Below, piece by piece: positions 36,721-45,989 of a DNA stretch of 64,000 bases. The stretch is taken from contig NZ_CP046523.1 in NCBI RefSeq assembly GCF_021497885.1, positions 415,501-479,500 of the forward strand, given 5' to 3'. A model generated the notes under the pieces. That model saw only the letters and a program-made list of their open reading frames with translations, did no database searches and was not told where the DNA came from. The first letter of the stretch is position 1. Each line of letters begins with the position of its first letter. The translations under genes and the position numbers were made by a program. Origin of the DNA: Streptococcus oralis. GTDB lineage: Bacteria > Bacillota > Bacilli > Lactobacillales > Streptococcaceae.

Positions 36721-37500
36721 ATGGCAGTTATGAATATTGAGTATTACTCAGAAGTTTTGGATATGGAGTGGGGCGTTACCGTACTCTATCCAGATGCTAG
36801 TCGGGTGACTGAACCAGGTTGCACAGATATTCCTGTTCTTTATCTTTTGCACGGAATGTCGGGAAATCAAAATAGCTGGCTCAAGAGAACCAATGTCGAG
36901 CGTTTGTTGCGCGGGACTAATCTCATTGTCATCATGCCCAATACTAGCAATGGCTGGTACACAGATACCCAGTACGGTTTTAACTACTTTACTGCTCTAG
37001 CAGAAGAGTTGCCTCAGGTTATGAAACGTTTCTTCCCCAATATGACCAGCAAGCGAGAAAAGACCTTCATTGCTGGTCTCTCCATGGGTGGCTACGGTTC
37101 CTTTAAGCTGGCTCTCGCAACTGATCGTTTTTCTCATGCGGCTAGTTTTTCTGGTGCGCTCAGTTTTCAAGAATTTTCTCCTGAAAGTCAGGATCTGGGC
37201 TCTCTTGCCTACTGGAGAGGAGTTTTTGGAGAGATCAAAGATTGGACAGCTAGCCCTCATTCGCTTGAAAGCATAGCTGCAAAATCCGATAAAAATACCA
37301 AACTATGGGCTTGGTGTGGGGAGCAAGACTATCTCTACTCTGCAAATAATCTCGCAGTGAAAAACCTCAAAAAACTTGGTTTTGAGGTGACCTATAGTCA
37401 TAGTCCAGGTAAGCACGAGTGGTACTACTGGGAAAAACAATTGGAGCGTTTTTTAGCTACATTACCAATTGACTTTGTTTTGGAAGAGCGCTTATCTTAG
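36721..37500 (+). CDS. estA: Tributyrin-type esterase (EstA)
   Basis: 259 residues, alpha/beta hydrolase of the esterase D group. Catalytic motif GLSMGGYGS (nucleophile Ser), with a histidine in the KHEWYYW block and Asp nearby in GEQDYLY. The family hydrolyses short acyl esters, and pneumococcal EstA is reported to act on host sialic-acid O-acetyl groups. AAAGGAG precedes the ATG. No signal peptide. Confidence 0.87.
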   Translation: MAVMNIEYYSEVLDMEWGVTVLYPDASRVTEPGCTDIPVLYLLHGMSGNQNSWLKRTNVERLLRGTNLIVIMPNTSNGWYTDTQYGFNYFTALAEELPQVMKRFFPNMTSKREKTFIAGLSMGGYGSFKLALATDRFSHAASFSGALSFQEFSPESQDLGSLAYWRGVFGEIKDWTASPHSLESIAAKSDKNTKLWAWCGEQDYLYSANNLAVKNLKKLGFEVTYSHSPGKHEWYYWEKQLERFLATLPIDFVLEERLS

Positions 37501-37604
37501 TTTTAGATTTCTTTCAGCTTTCTTCAGTAAAATAGAGAATCTATCTTGAACAAGTAGAATGTGATTTCAAGATAGGTTCTTATTTTTATGAAAGGTGGAG
37601 CGTC

Positions 37605-38306
37605 ATGTTCTGGATTATTCGATTATTGTTCCGATTTCTGTTGGGAATTTGGCGTTTCTTCTGGCGTCTGGTTTGGACTGTGGTCATTCTACTGCTCATT
37701 GCCTTTGGAGTGGTTTGGTATCTGACAGGTGATTTTCATTCTGCGGTCAATCAGGTTGAAAAAATGAGTAAGATTGGTCAAGGTGGTTGGAATCAGTGGA
37801 AGGAGACGGGAACTCTGGAAGTCTTGTCTCAGACAGACAGTCACCAACATGCAGAAGGCAAGTGGGTTCAGGCCTCAGCTCGCATCTATATTGAACCTCA
37901 AATGGATGAGACCTTCCAAGCTGCCTATGCAGAAGCCATAAAAAACTGGAATCAAACGGGAGCCTTTACCTTTGAGGTCGTTGCGGATCCTAGCCAGGCA
38001 GATATTGTGGCAAGTGAGATGAATGATGGATCGACTGCTGTAGCAGGTCAAGCTGAGAGTCAAACCAATTTGTTAACCAATCAATTTATATCTGTAACGG
38101 TTCGCCTGAATCACTATTATCTATCCAATCCAAACTATGGTTATTCTTATGAACGGATCGTGCACACGGCGGAGCACGAGCTGGGGCATGCCATCGGATT
38201 GGATCACACCAACGAGACTTCTGTTATGCAGCCGGCAGGTTCCTACTATGGAATTCAGCCGCAGGATGTGACAGCTGTTCAAGAACTCTATACCAGTAGC
38301 GACTAG
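37605..38306 (+). CDS. Matrixin-like zinc metalloprotease, membrane-anchored or secreted
   Basis: 233 residues. One N-terminal hydrophobic segment (about 15-45) with basic residues in front, then a catalytic domain with the metzincin zinc motif [11 protein letters not shown] (residues 191-201) and a Met-turn SVMQP. The rest resembles a short matrixin (M10) catalytic unit, which in host-associated bacteria cleaves extracellular proteins, but no substrate is known here. The signal segment is retained or cleaved outside. AAGGTGGAG precedes the ATG. Confidence 0.83.
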   Translation: MFWIIRLLFRFLLGIWRFFWRLVWTVVILLLIAFGVVWYLTGDFHSAVNQVEKMSKIGQGGWNQWKETGTLEVLSQTDSHQHAEGKWVQASARIYIEPQMDETFQAAYAEAIKNWNQTGAFTFEVVADPSQADIVASEMNDGSTAVAGQAESQTNLLTNQFISVTVRLNHYYLSNPNYGYSYERIVHTAEHELGHAIGLDHTNETSVMQPAGSYYGIQPQDVTAVQELYTSSD

Positions 38307-38335
38307 GTGAAGTCGGTGCAATCTTAAAAGAAATC

Positions 38336-38371
38336 AAAGCTCCTCCAACAAGTGATTGGTGGGGCTTTTTG
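38336..38371 (+). terminator. Terminator between the metalloprotease and uvrC
   Basis: AAAGCTCCTCCAA pairs with TTGGTGGGGCTTT (one wobble, one mismatch) followed by T5. Confidence 0.8.
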
Positions 38372-38395
38372 TTCGTCCTGTTATGGCCTTTTTGC

Positions 38396-38401
38396 TATAA
38401 T
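38396..38401 (+). promoter_or_regulatory. -10 box directly before uvrC
   Basis: TATAAT at 38396-38401, seven bases before the uvrC ATG (38408). The expected transcript start would coincide with the start codon, giving a leaderless or nearly leaderless mRNA. A -35 at 17 bp is not convincing. Confidence 0.55.
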
Positions 38402-38407
38402 GGAACT

Positions 38408-40255
38408 ATGAATAACTTGATCAAATCAAAACTAGAGCTCCTGCCAACCAGCCCTGGTTGCTACATTCACAAAGACAAAAACGGCACCATTATCTATGTA
38501 GGAAAGGCTAAAAATCTGCGCAACCGTGTGCGGTCCTATTTCCGTGGCAGTCATGATACCAAGACAGAGGCTCTGGTGTCTGAAATTGTGGATTTTGAAT
38601 TTATCGTCACTGAGTCTAATATTGAGGCACTTCTCCTAGAAATCAACCTGATCAAGGAAAATAAGCCCAAGTACAATATCATGCTCAAGGATGACAAGTC
38701 TTATCCCTTCATCAAAATCACCAATGAGCGTTATCCTCGTTTGATTATCACCCGTCAAGTCAAAAAGGACGGAGGTCTTTATTTTGGCCCCTATCCAGAT
38801 GTGGGGGCAGCTAATGAAATCAAGCGACTCTTGGATCGAATTTTCCCTTTTCGCAAGTGTACCAACCCGCCCTCTAAAGTCTGTTTTTATTACCACATCG
38901 GTCAATGTATGGCCCACACCATCTGTCAGAAAAATGAGGCCTATTTCAAGTCCATGGCTCAGGAGGTTTCTGATTTCCTAAAAGGACAGGATGACAAAAT
39001 CATCGATGACCTCAAGGGGAAGATGGCAAAGGCAGCTCAAAGTATGGAGTTTGAACGTGCGGCGGAATACCGTGACCTGATTCAGGCCATTGGAACGCTT
39101 CGGACCAAGCAAAGGGTCATGGCGAAAGATTTGCAAAATCGGGATGTCTTTGGCTACTATGTGGATAAGGGCTGGATGTGTGTTCAGGTTTTCTTTGTCC
39201 GTCAAGGCAAGCTCATCGAGCGCGACGTCAACCTCTTCCCTTATTACAATGATCCGGATGAGGACTTCTTGACCTACGTGGGACAATTTTATCAAGAAAA
39301 ATCCCACCTGGTTCCCAATGAAGTATTGATTCCGCAGGATATCGATGAAGAAGCCGTTGAGGCCTTGGTGGATACTAAGATTTTCAAGCCCCAACGTGGA
39401 GAGAAAAAACAACTGGTCAATTTAGCTATAAAGAATGCCCGTGTTAGTCTGGAGCAGAAATTTAACCTGCTAGAAAAATCTGTCGAAAAGACCCAAGGGG
39501 CTATTGAAAATCTAGGACGCTTGCTCCAAATACCGACTCCAGTCCGCATCGAGTCCTTCGATAACTCTAATATCATGGGAACTAGCCCTGTTTCAGCTAT
39601 GGTGGTCTTTGTCAATGGCAAACCGAGTAAGAAGGATTACCGTAAGTACAAGATAAAAACGGTTGTCGGTCCAGATGACTATGCTAGTATGCGTGAGGTT
39701 ATTCGCAGACGTTATGGTCGAGTACAACGAGAAGGTTTGACCCCACCAGATTTGATTGTCATTGATGGGGGACAAGGTCAGGTCAATATCGCTAAGCAGG
39801 TCATCCAAGAAGAGCTGGGGTTGGATATTCCCATTGCTGGGCTGCAAAAAAATGATAAGCACCAAACCCATGAGTTGCTCTTTGGAGATCCACTGGAAGT
39901 GGTGGAGCTGTCTCGCAATTCTCAGGAATTTTTCCTCCTCCAACGCATCCAGGATGAGGTGCACCGCTTTGCTATCACCTTCCACCGCCAACTGCGCTCA
40001 AAAAATTCCTTTTCTTCACAACTGGATGGGATTGAAGGATTGGGGCCTAAACGTAAGCAGAATCTTATGAAACATTTCAAGTCTCTAACTAAAATCAAGG
40101 AAGCCAGTGTGGATGAAATTGTCGAAGTTGGTGTGCCAAGGGCAGTCGCAGAAGCTGTTCAGAGAAAGTTGAACCCTCAGGGAGAAGTGGAATTGGCTCA
40201 AGTAGCAGAAGAGAGTGTAGATTACCAAACGGAAGGAAATCACCATGAACAATAA
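38408..40255 (+). CDS. uvrC: UvrABC excinuclease subunit C
   Basis: 615 residues. Makes both incisions in nucleotide-excision repair. Order: GIY-YIG nuclease ([20 protein letters not shown], near residue 20), UVR domain ([19 protein letters not shown]), RNase H-like 5' incision domain with [11 protein letters not shown] and [10 protein letters not shown], and HhH2 tail. The ATG at 38408 is internal to a longer frame from 38369 and matches the usual UvrC start. Its last 11 bases overlap the start of the truncated metallophosphoesterase, so the two genes were once translationally coupled. Confidence 0.95.
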   Translation: MNNLIKSKLELLPTSPGCYIHKDKNGTIIYVGKAKNLRNRVRSYFRGSHDTKTEALVSEIVDFEFIVTESNIEALLLEINLIKENKPKYNIMLKDDKSYPFIKITNERYPRLIITRQVKKDGGLYFGPYPDVGAANEIKRLLDRIFPFRKCTNPPSKVCFYYHIGQCMAHTICQKNEAYFKSMAQEVSDFLKGQDDKIIDDLKGKMAKAAQSMEFERAAEYRDLIQAIGTLRTKQRVMAKDLQNRDVFGYYVDKGWMCVQVFFVRQGKLIERDVNLFPYYNDPDEDFLTYVGQFYQEKSHLVPNEVLIPQDIDEEAVEALVDTKIFKPQRGEKKQLVNLAIKNARVSLEQKFNLLEKSVEKTQGAIENLGRLLQIPTPVRIESFDNSNIMGTSPVSAMVVFVNGKPSKKDYRKYKIKTVVGPDDYASMREVIRRRYGRVQREGLTPPDLIVIDGGQGQVNIAKQVIQEELGLDIPIAGLQKNDKHQTHELLFGDPLEVVELSRNSQEFFLLQRIQDEVHRFAITFHRQLRSKNSFSSQLDGIEGLGPKRKQNLMKHFKSLTKIKEASVDEIVEVGVPRAVAEAVQRKLNPQGEVELAQVAEESVDYQTEGNHHEQ

Positions 40256-40340
40256 AATCGCAATTTTATCAGATATTCATGGCAATGTGACTGCATTAGA
40301 AGCAGTGATTGCAGAATCTTCGGCAGATTTAGGTGGTTAA
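40245..40340 (+). pseudogene. Truncated metallophosphoesterase (first ~25 codons)
   Basis: The ATG at 40245 overlaps uvrC by 11 bases and reads [20 protein letters not shown], which is the start of the phosphoesterase family seen at 20537 and 43665, then ESSADLGG and a stop at 40338-40340. No GD, GNH or GHxH motifs follow. It is the broken remains of a gene that continued downstream of uvrC, cut at the left edge of the HNH-ATPase insertion. It is not identical to either full paralogue (roughly two-thirds identical in DNA). Confidence 0.75.
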
Positions 40341-40347
40341 TATATAA

Positions 40348-40377
40348 ACAAAAGGCCGTAAAAACGGTCTTTTGTGG
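40348..40377 (+). terminator. Terminator upstream of the HNH-ATPase pair
   Basis: ACAAAAGGCCGT pairs with ACGGTCTTTTGT (one mismatch) around AAAA. The T tract is short, so it may be leaky. Confidence 0.65.
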
Positions 40378-40383
40378 TATAAT
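40378..40383 (+). promoter_or_regulatory. Candidate -10 box of the HNH-ATPase operon
   Basis: TATAAT at 40378-40383, 30 bases before the HNH gene start; the matching -35 position falls inside the terminator hairpin and is poor. Confidence 0.5.
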
Positions 40384-40413
40384 TATGATTAAACTAAGCT
40401 TTAGAGGTGAAAA

Positions 40414-41811
40414 ATGATTCCGATAAAAAAGAGCAATTCTAAACAAGTATATGAATTTTGTCGTGATATTTATGAGAAATTACCAGAAAAAGACGAATTA
40501 GATATGTTAATTTTTAAGAATTTTGGATCTCACAATGGATTGGAAGACTATTTTACACAACAAGATAGAGCCTTTCTAAAACTTATGATGGCGGACTACT
40601 CTACCTTACTAAAAGTAAAGGAAAAAATAGATAGCTCATCTGATGTTGAATGGGTTTTTAAAATACATGTGGAGAAATTTTCTGATTTGGTTAATCAAAT
40701 TTATAGTCATTTAAAAAACGATTTTATAGAAAAGTGTGATAAGGAAATTAAGCAGTTAAAAATAGGGCATATTAGAGGAGTAAGTACTAGTATTAATCTG
40801 AAAAGAATATTATCATATGAGACTGATGATAATCTAGATAAAATTCGAAAAAAGAAAAATTTGACTGATAATATACGGATTATTGTTGATAGAACAAAGA
40901 ATACAAGAGAATTTATCGACTTGATTAAGAAGAATTTAAAATCTGAATTCTTAAAGGACTTTGAAGATATATTTCCGGATAAAATGGATACTTTGGTCGA
41001 AATGATGAGCTCGAAAAAATCGTTTAATGATTTAGTGCAGAGTTACAAGTTTGATGGAATTCATACTAAAAAATCTCATATAGTATTGAAGGATTATGTT
41101 GTTGAACGATACAAAGAAAAGTTGGAATCCTATTATAATAAAATAGACAAAAAAGAGTTAGTTCGCATAACTGGTGTCACAGTTTGTCCATATTGTAATA
41201 GAAATTTTATAAATGTAACCGAGGAAGCTAATACAAGTCAGTTAGACCATTTTTTCCCTAAGAATGAATATCCTCTATTCGCTTTATGTTTTTACAATCT
41301 GATTCCTTCTTGTTATGGTTGTAATAATAAAAAGAGTACGAGTAAATTTTATATCTCTCCCTATGATGAAAGTATAACTGATATTGATGAATTGTTGAAA
41401 TTTTCTTTGAATATAAAGTCTGCAGATTTTATTAATAATTCAGAAAGTATTGATATTATAATCAAGGATGACATATCGGAAGAGGAGTTAAAACAATTAG
41501 AAAGCAAGGATAAATTAAGTGTTAGACAGAAATTATTGAAAGACAAATATGTGATTGATACAAGAAGTTTATATAAACTACACACAGATGTTGTCCAAGA
41601 ATTATTGTGGAAGCAGGAAGTTTATAGTAATAGCTATAAAATTAAGTTAGAAGAAATTTTAGCTACGTCCGATAAAAAGTTTTCAAAATATGAGATAGAT
41701 AGAATGATAGTTGGTTATTATACAGACAAAGAAAATTATGGGAAAAGACCACTTTCAAAAATGGTTACAGATATTAGCAAAGAAATTGGACTACTAGGGG
41801 AAGAGGAATGA
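40414..41811 (+). CDS. HNH endonuclease with long N-terminal region (PtuB-like)
   Basis: 465 residues. A zinc-finger HNH nuclease core sits at residues 258-304: CPYC (258-261), LDHF (Asp278-His279), NLIPSCYGC (Asn295, Cys300, Cys303) and Asn304. This CxxC / DH / N / CxxCN arrangement matches PtuB and McrA-type HNH nucleases. Residues 1-255 are a mostly helical region with no motif I recognise, and 305-465 another, so it is about twice the size of typical PtuB. It is the first gene of a two-gene unit with the ATPase, overlapped in ATGA. AGAGGTG precedes the ATG. AT content is visibly higher than in flanking genes. It likely cleaves nucleic acid when its partner ATPase signals infection, inferred from the family. 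Confidence 0.82.
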   Translation: MIPIKKSNSKQVYEFCRDIYEKLPEKDELDMLIFKNFGSHNGLEDYFTQQDRAFLKLMMADYSTLLKVKEKIDSSSDVEWVFKIHVEKFSDLVNQIYSHLKNDFIEKCDKEIKQLKIGHIRGVSTSINLKRILSYETDDNLDKIRKKKNLTDNIRIIVDRTKNTREFIDLIKKNLKSEFLKDFEDIFPDKMDTLVEMMSSKKSFNDLVQSYKFDGIHTKKSHIVLKDYVVERYKEKLESYYNKIDKKELVRITGVTVCPYCNRNFINVTEEANTSQLDHFFPKNEYPLFALCFYNLIPSCYGCNNKKSTSKFYISPYDESITDIDELLKFSLNIKSADFINNSESIDIIIKDDISEEELKQLESKDKLSVRQKLLKDKYVIDTRSLYKLHTDVVQELLWKQEVYSNSYKIKLEEILATSDKKFSKYEIDRMIVGYYTDKENYGKRPLSKMVTDISKEIGLLGEEE

Positions 41812-43598
41812 AATTAATTGCTTTGGTGATTAAACAGTATGATGAGCTTTTTAAGAATCAGATTTTTAATTTTTCAGACGAATATAAAGTTGATTTTAAC
41901 TTTGAAACAAATAAATTAAAAATTGATAAAAATCTAGACTATATTGAAAATTTTTATGGAGACTCTATTTATAATATTTCGCCAATTGTAGGGATAAATG
42001 GGATTGGGAAAACAACAGTTTTAAACATAATTAGTGGCTATTCACCAGCTAAACGCGAGCAAGACTCTGATAATCAATATTTCTTCCTTTTTGAAATAGG
42101 AAAACAAGAAGACAAAGTAAGATTTAAGGTTTCTTCCAATAATTTATCTGTTGCAACACTACAAGAATATTGGGGCCAGACTTTTTACAGGAATCAAGAT
42201 GGAAGTTTTGATTGTGATCCAGAAGGTTATGATGTGACTCGAAATATATTATACGTTAATTTGCCAAGTAAAGGCAAAGGAGGAGTTATTGAATCTCGGA
42301 CAACGTTGAATCAAAAAGGATTAGCAATGTTTATACATTCATATTTGTGGTTAAGCGATCGTAACATTATTAGTTCAGTTTTATCTTGTTCATTAGATAT
42401 TAGTACTTATGGTTTAAAAGATAATACTAACTCAATTCCGAGAGGGATAAAAGCCATAGGATTTTTAATATATAAGTCCATACATAATATTTTTTATGAA
42501 GAAGATGAATTTATAAAGAAACTATTATCTGAATCTTTATTAGATGAATGCGAAAAATATTTAAAGGAAGATGTTTCTGATTATGAGGACTCTGGATTTA
42601 ATTTACTTTTAGATATAGTAAAAGAATTAAACCAAAATGAAGTAAAGGAGGAAGAAAATAAATTAAAGGATGAAACAAGAAAAGTAAAAAAAGATTATGT
42701 AGAATCAATAATTGATATAGTTAATATTTTTAGAGAAATCCGAGAAAATGGTTCTTTAATTGATAATAAATCTTCTTCAATTTTGTTAAAATACTCGAAT
42801 AATAATAGATCTTTATTTGAAGAACTTAATGACAGACTATTTCAGCATACAAAATCGAAAAAATTAGTAGATAAGTTTTGTTATGATTTAAATGAAAACT
42901 TTAATAATTATTATTTGTTAAAAGAGACTCCTGATTATCATATGTCAACTGGGGAAGGGAACCTAATTGAAATATTTTCACAACTTTATACGTATCTATA
43001 TATGCATGAAGAAAGTTCCGAGGATATTATACTGCTAGTTGATGAATTAGAATCGGGAATGCACTTAGAATGGTCTAGGAGATTAATTAAAATTCTGATT
43101 AATAATCTTTCTGAAATATTGGAAGACGAGGGAAAGGGTAGAAAGATCCAACTCATCTTTACAACTCACTCTCCCTATATGTTATCTGATATTAAACCAG
43201 GAAATGTGATTATGATTGAAAAAAATCAAGAAACGGGATATTCAGAAGGGAAAGTTTTACAAAATACTTTCGCTAAAAATATACAAGAAATCATGAAGGA
43301 AAATTTGATTGATAACATTTATGGTGATTTTGCCTTAGCAAAGATTAATTCTATGATTGAAAGACTTAATGGAGAAGAGGAGCAGGAAGGAAATGAAGAA
43401 GAACTATTAAAAGAAATTCATTTGATCAGCGAGCCTATTCTTCGTAATAAATTATTAGAGATGTATGATAAGAAATACAATACCTCAGAATTTAGTATTG
43501 AAAAACAACTGCAGAAGTTGAATCTTAATGAGGAACAGCGTGAGCAGGTCAGAGCAATGATTAAAGAAAATATAAGTAACGCCGATGCGGATAAATAA
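41808..43598 (+). CDS. SMC/OLD-like AAA-ATPase partner (PtuA-like)
   Basis: 596 residues. Walker A GINGIGKTT (62-70), ABC-type signature MSTGEGN (379-385), Walker B IILLVDELESG (407-417) and H-loop FTTHSPYML (451-459). The 240-residue insert between them is charged and helical (a coiled-coil arm, about 230-345), as in OLD/PtuA proteins. It overlaps the nuclease gene by 4 bases (ATGA). Proteins of this class partner with HNH nucleases in Septu or with toxins in retron and other defence systems. No reverse transcriptase or toprim is seen. Confidence 0.85.
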   Translation: MKLIALVIKQYDELFKNQIFNFSDEYKVDFNFETNKLKIDKNLDYIENFYGDSIYNISPIVGINGIGKTTVLNIISGYSPAKREQDSDNQYFFLFEIGKQEDKVRFKVSSNNLSVATLQEYWGQTFYRNQDGSFDCDPEGYDVTRNILYVNLPSKGKGGVIESRTTLNQKGLAMFIHSYLWLSDRNIISSVLSCSLDISTYGLKDNTNSIPRGIKAIGFLIYKSIHNIFYEEDEFIKKLLSESLLDECEKYLKEDVSDYEDSGFNLLLDIVKELNQNEVKEEENKLKDETRKVKKDYVESIIDIVNIFREIRENGSLIDNKSSSILLKYSNNNRSLFEELNDRLFQHTKSKKLVDKFCYDLNENFNNYYLLKETPDYHMSTGEGNLIEIFSQLYTYLYMHEESSEDIILLVDELESGMHLEWSRRLIKILINNLSEILEDEGKGRKIQLIFTTHSPYMLSDIKPGNVIMIEKNQETGYSEGKVLQNTFAKNIQEIMKENLIDNIYGDFALAKINSMIERLNGEEEQEGNEEELLKEIHLISEPILRNKLLEMYDKKYNTSEFSIEKQLQKLNLNEEQREQVRAMIKENISNADADK

Positions 43599-43664
43599 GT
43601 TTGTAAATAAATAGTTTGAATTATCAATACAATCATTTGAAAATGAACAATAGAAAGTAATAAT

Positions 43665-44510
43665 ATGAAACACAGAATCGCGATTTTATCTGATATACAC
43701 GGGAATACCACAGCCTTGAAGGCAGTTCTGTCAGATGCTAAAAGACAGGAAGCGACAGAATATTGGCTTCTAGGGGATATTTTTCTCCCTGGTCCTGGGG
43801 AAAATGATTTGCTAGCCTTGCTAAAAGACCTTCCTATCACAGCGACTGTCCGTGGAAACTGGGATGATTGTGTCTTGGAGGCCTTAGATGGGCAATATGG
43901 TTTGGAAGATCTACAGGAAGTCCAGCTCTTGCGTATGACCCAGTTTTTAATGGAGCGAATGGCTCCCGATCAGATCGCTTGGCTACGAAGCTTGCCTTTG
44001 CTGGAAAAGAAAGAAGTTGACGGATTGCGCTTTTCTCTTTCTCATAATTTGCCTGATAAGAACTATGGAGGAGACTTGCTGGTTGACAATGATACGGAGA
44101 AATTTGACCAACTGCTAGATAATGAAACGGACGTGGCAGTCTATGGTCATGTTCATAAGCAGTTGCTTCGTTATGGAAGCCGAGGGCAACAAATCATCAA
44201 TCCAGGTACGATTGGCATGCCCTATTTTGATTGGGAGGCGTTAAAAAATCACCGTGCCCAGTATGCCGTGATAGAAGTGGAAGATGGGGAATTGGTCAAT
44301 ATCCATTTTCGTAAAGTCGCTTATGATTATGAAGCGGAGCTAGAATTGGCCAAGTCCAAGGGTCTTCCCTTTATCGAAATGTATGAAGAGCTACGACGAG
44401 AAGACAACTATCGGGGGCACAATCTGGAACTTTTAGCTAGTTTAATCGAAAAGCACGGGTATGTAGAGGATGTAAAGACCTATTTTGATTTCTTGCAAAG
44501 TGAGAAATAA
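43665..44510 (+). CDS. Calcineurin-like metallophosphoesterase (paralogue 2)
   Basis: 281 residues with SDIHGN, LLGDIF, GNWD, VYGHVHKQ and NPGTIGMP in the same order as the protein at 20537, and moderate identity to it. Complete and probably active. It lies 66 bp downstream of the ATPase gene in the same direction and after the broken copy near uvrC, which suggests the insertion separated it from the uvrC operon, or that it arrived with the flank. Substrate unknown. Confidence 0.8.
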   Translation: MKHRIAILSDIHGNTTALKAVLSDAKRQEATEYWLLGDIFLPGPGENDLLALLKDLPITATVRGNWDDCVLEALDGQYGLEDLQEVQLLRMTQFLMERMAPDQIAWLRSLPLLEKKEVDGLRFSLSHNLPDKNYGGDLLVDNDTEKFDQLLDNETDVAVYGHVHKQLLRYGSRGQQIINPGTIGMPYFDWEALKNHRAQYAVIEVEDGELVNIHFRKVAYDYEAELELAKSKGLPFIEMYEELRREDNYRGHNLELLASLIEKHGYVEDVKTYFDFLQSEK

Positions 44511-44601
44511 AATGGACGCCCTTAATTTGAAGTGAGGTTTGTAGTCGAATCGCTTAGAAAAGAGTCAGACAATAAGGAAGAAAAGATGGCTTAGCTAAAG
44601 T

Positions 44602-44630
44602 TTGACATTGAAATTATTTTGTTATACAAT
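44602..44630 (+). promoter_or_regulatory. Promoter of the 174-residue lipoprotein gene
   Basis: TTGACA (44602-44607), 17-bp spacer, TACAAT (44625-44630): near-consensus. Confidence 0.75.
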
Positions 44631-44661
44631 GAACTTAATTCTTAATAAAAAGGAGAACATT

Positions 44662-45186
44662 ATGAAGAAAATTATTACAGCCAGTATGGCTCTTTTATCT
44701 GTTGTTGTTTTAGCAGCATGTTCAGGGAAAACAACGTCTGATTCTTCGACTAAGACTTCAAGCTCTGTAGAACAAACTTCTTCTTCAGAGACTTCATCAA
44801 CAACGTCTAGTTCAAAGACAGAAAATAATGAGGTTGTTTTGATCACCGATGAAGAAATTGACAATGCTAAAACTGTTGGAGATGTGAAGAAAGTCTTTGG
44901 TAAATTAGTCGACAATTATAAAAAGCATGCAGTTGAAATTGGGGAAAAAATTCCAGAGAGTGGAAAAGAAGCATATAACGCCCAAGTTGAACCAGCGCTT
45001 AAGTCTATGGAGACTGTAAGAGAGTCATTTAACGAAAGCCTTTCAAGTATTGGTTCTGATGATACAGTAGTGCCAGAACAAACTCGTACTCTATTTGTTC
45101 AACAGTTGAAAACTGGACGTGACACAATGAAGAAAGCGCTGGAAGCGGCTTATAAAGCAATTGCTCCATACACATCTGGTCAATAA
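44662..45186 (+). CDS. Lipoprotein of unknown function
   Basis: 174 residues. Signal peptide with a lipobox VLAAC (Cys at about residue 20), then a serine/threonine-rich spacer (residues 24-50), then a helical globular part of about 120 residues. AAAGGAG lies before ATG 44662; a longer frame from 44602 has no such site and would cross the promoter. I see no family motif. Anchored to the outer face of the membrane. It ends at a strong terminator, so it is a single-gene unit. Confidence 0.7.
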   Translation: MKKIITASMALLSVVVLAACSGKTTSDSSTKTSSSVEQTSSSETSSTTSSSKTENNEVVLITDEEIDNAKTVGDVKKVFGKLVDNYKKHAVEIGEKIPESGKEAYNAQVEPALKSMETVRESFNESLSSIGSDDTVVPEQTRTLFVQQLKTGRDTMKKALEAAYKAIAPYTSGQ

Positions 45187-45191
45187 TATAA

Positions 45192-45224
45192 GAAAGTAGG
45201 TGTTCGATCACCTGCTTTTTGATT
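45192..45224 (+). terminator. Terminator after the lipoprotein gene
   Basis: AAAGTAGGTG pairs with CACCTGCTTT around a 6-base loop, followed by TT. Good stem. Confidence 0.82.
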
Positions 45225-45371
45225 GCTTCAAATCTAAAGCGATACCTACTTAAAGAGCTCCAAATTAATAGCAGAGAGTTTGAAAGAAGTACTAACTCTA
45301 TGAAAAATCCCTGCAAGCTCTTTCAAAATATGGTAGAATGGAAGCAGTAGAATTAGAAAAGGAAATCGATT

Positions 45372-45977
45372 ATGAAATTTCTTGAATTAAATAAAAAACG
45401 TCATGCGACCAAGCATTTCACTGATCAGCCGGTGGATCCCAAAGATGTTCGCACAGCTATTGAAATCGCAACCTTGGCCCCAAGCGCTCACAACAGCCAG
45501 CCTTGGAAATTTGTGGTGGTTCGTGAGAAAAATGCTGAATTGGCAAAATTGGCTTATGGTTCGAACTTTGAGCAGGTATCAGCAGCACCTGTAACCATTG
45601 CCTTGTTTACAGACACAGATTTGGCTAAACGTGCCCGTAAGATTGCCAGAGTTGGTGGTGCTAATAACTTTTCTGAAGAGCAACTTCAATACTTTATGAA
45701 GAATTTGCCTGCTGAATTTGCGCGTTATAGTGAACAACAAGTCAGCGACTACCTAGCCCTCAATGCAGGTTTGGTTGCCATGAACTTGGTTTTGGCTCTG
45801 ACAGATCAGGGAATTGGTTCTAACATTATTCTTGGATTTGACAAATCAAAAGCCAACGAAGTTTTGGATATCGAAGACCGTTTCCGTCCAGAACTCTTGA
45901 TTACGGTAGGTTACACAGACGAAAAATTGGAACCAAGCTACCGCTTGCCAGTGGATGAAATTATCGAGAAAAGATAG
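45372..45977 (+). CDS. Nitroreductase-family flavoprotein
   Basis: 201 residues. NADPH/FMN-binding nitroreductase fold: KKRHATKHF at the start, APSAHNSQPWKFV (FMN phosphate), NAGLVAMNLVLALTDQGIGSNIILGF. Reduces nitro groups or quinones; the physiological substrate is unknown. 13 bp before pepV, probably one operon with it. Confidence 0.88.
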   Translation: MKFLELNKKRHATKHFTDQPVDPKDVRTAIEIATLAPSAHNSQPWKFVVVREKNAELAKLAYGSNFEQVSAAPVTIALFTDTDLAKRARKIARVGGANNFSEEQLQYFMKNLPAEFARYSEQQVSDYLALNAGLVAMNLVLALTDQGIGSNIILGFDKSKANEVLDIEDRFRPELLITVGYTDEKLEPSYRLPVDEIIEKR

Positions 45978-45989
45978 AAAGAAGAAAAA

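Noticed and set aside
40245..40340. A small functional peptide gene after uvrC
   Set aside because: The sequence matches the first part of a phosphoesterase, so it is better read as a truncated gene.
40414..43598. Retron or type II toxin-antitoxin interpretation
   Set aside because: There is no reverse transcriptase, no msr/msd-like repeat RNA and no small antitoxin frame next to the pair.
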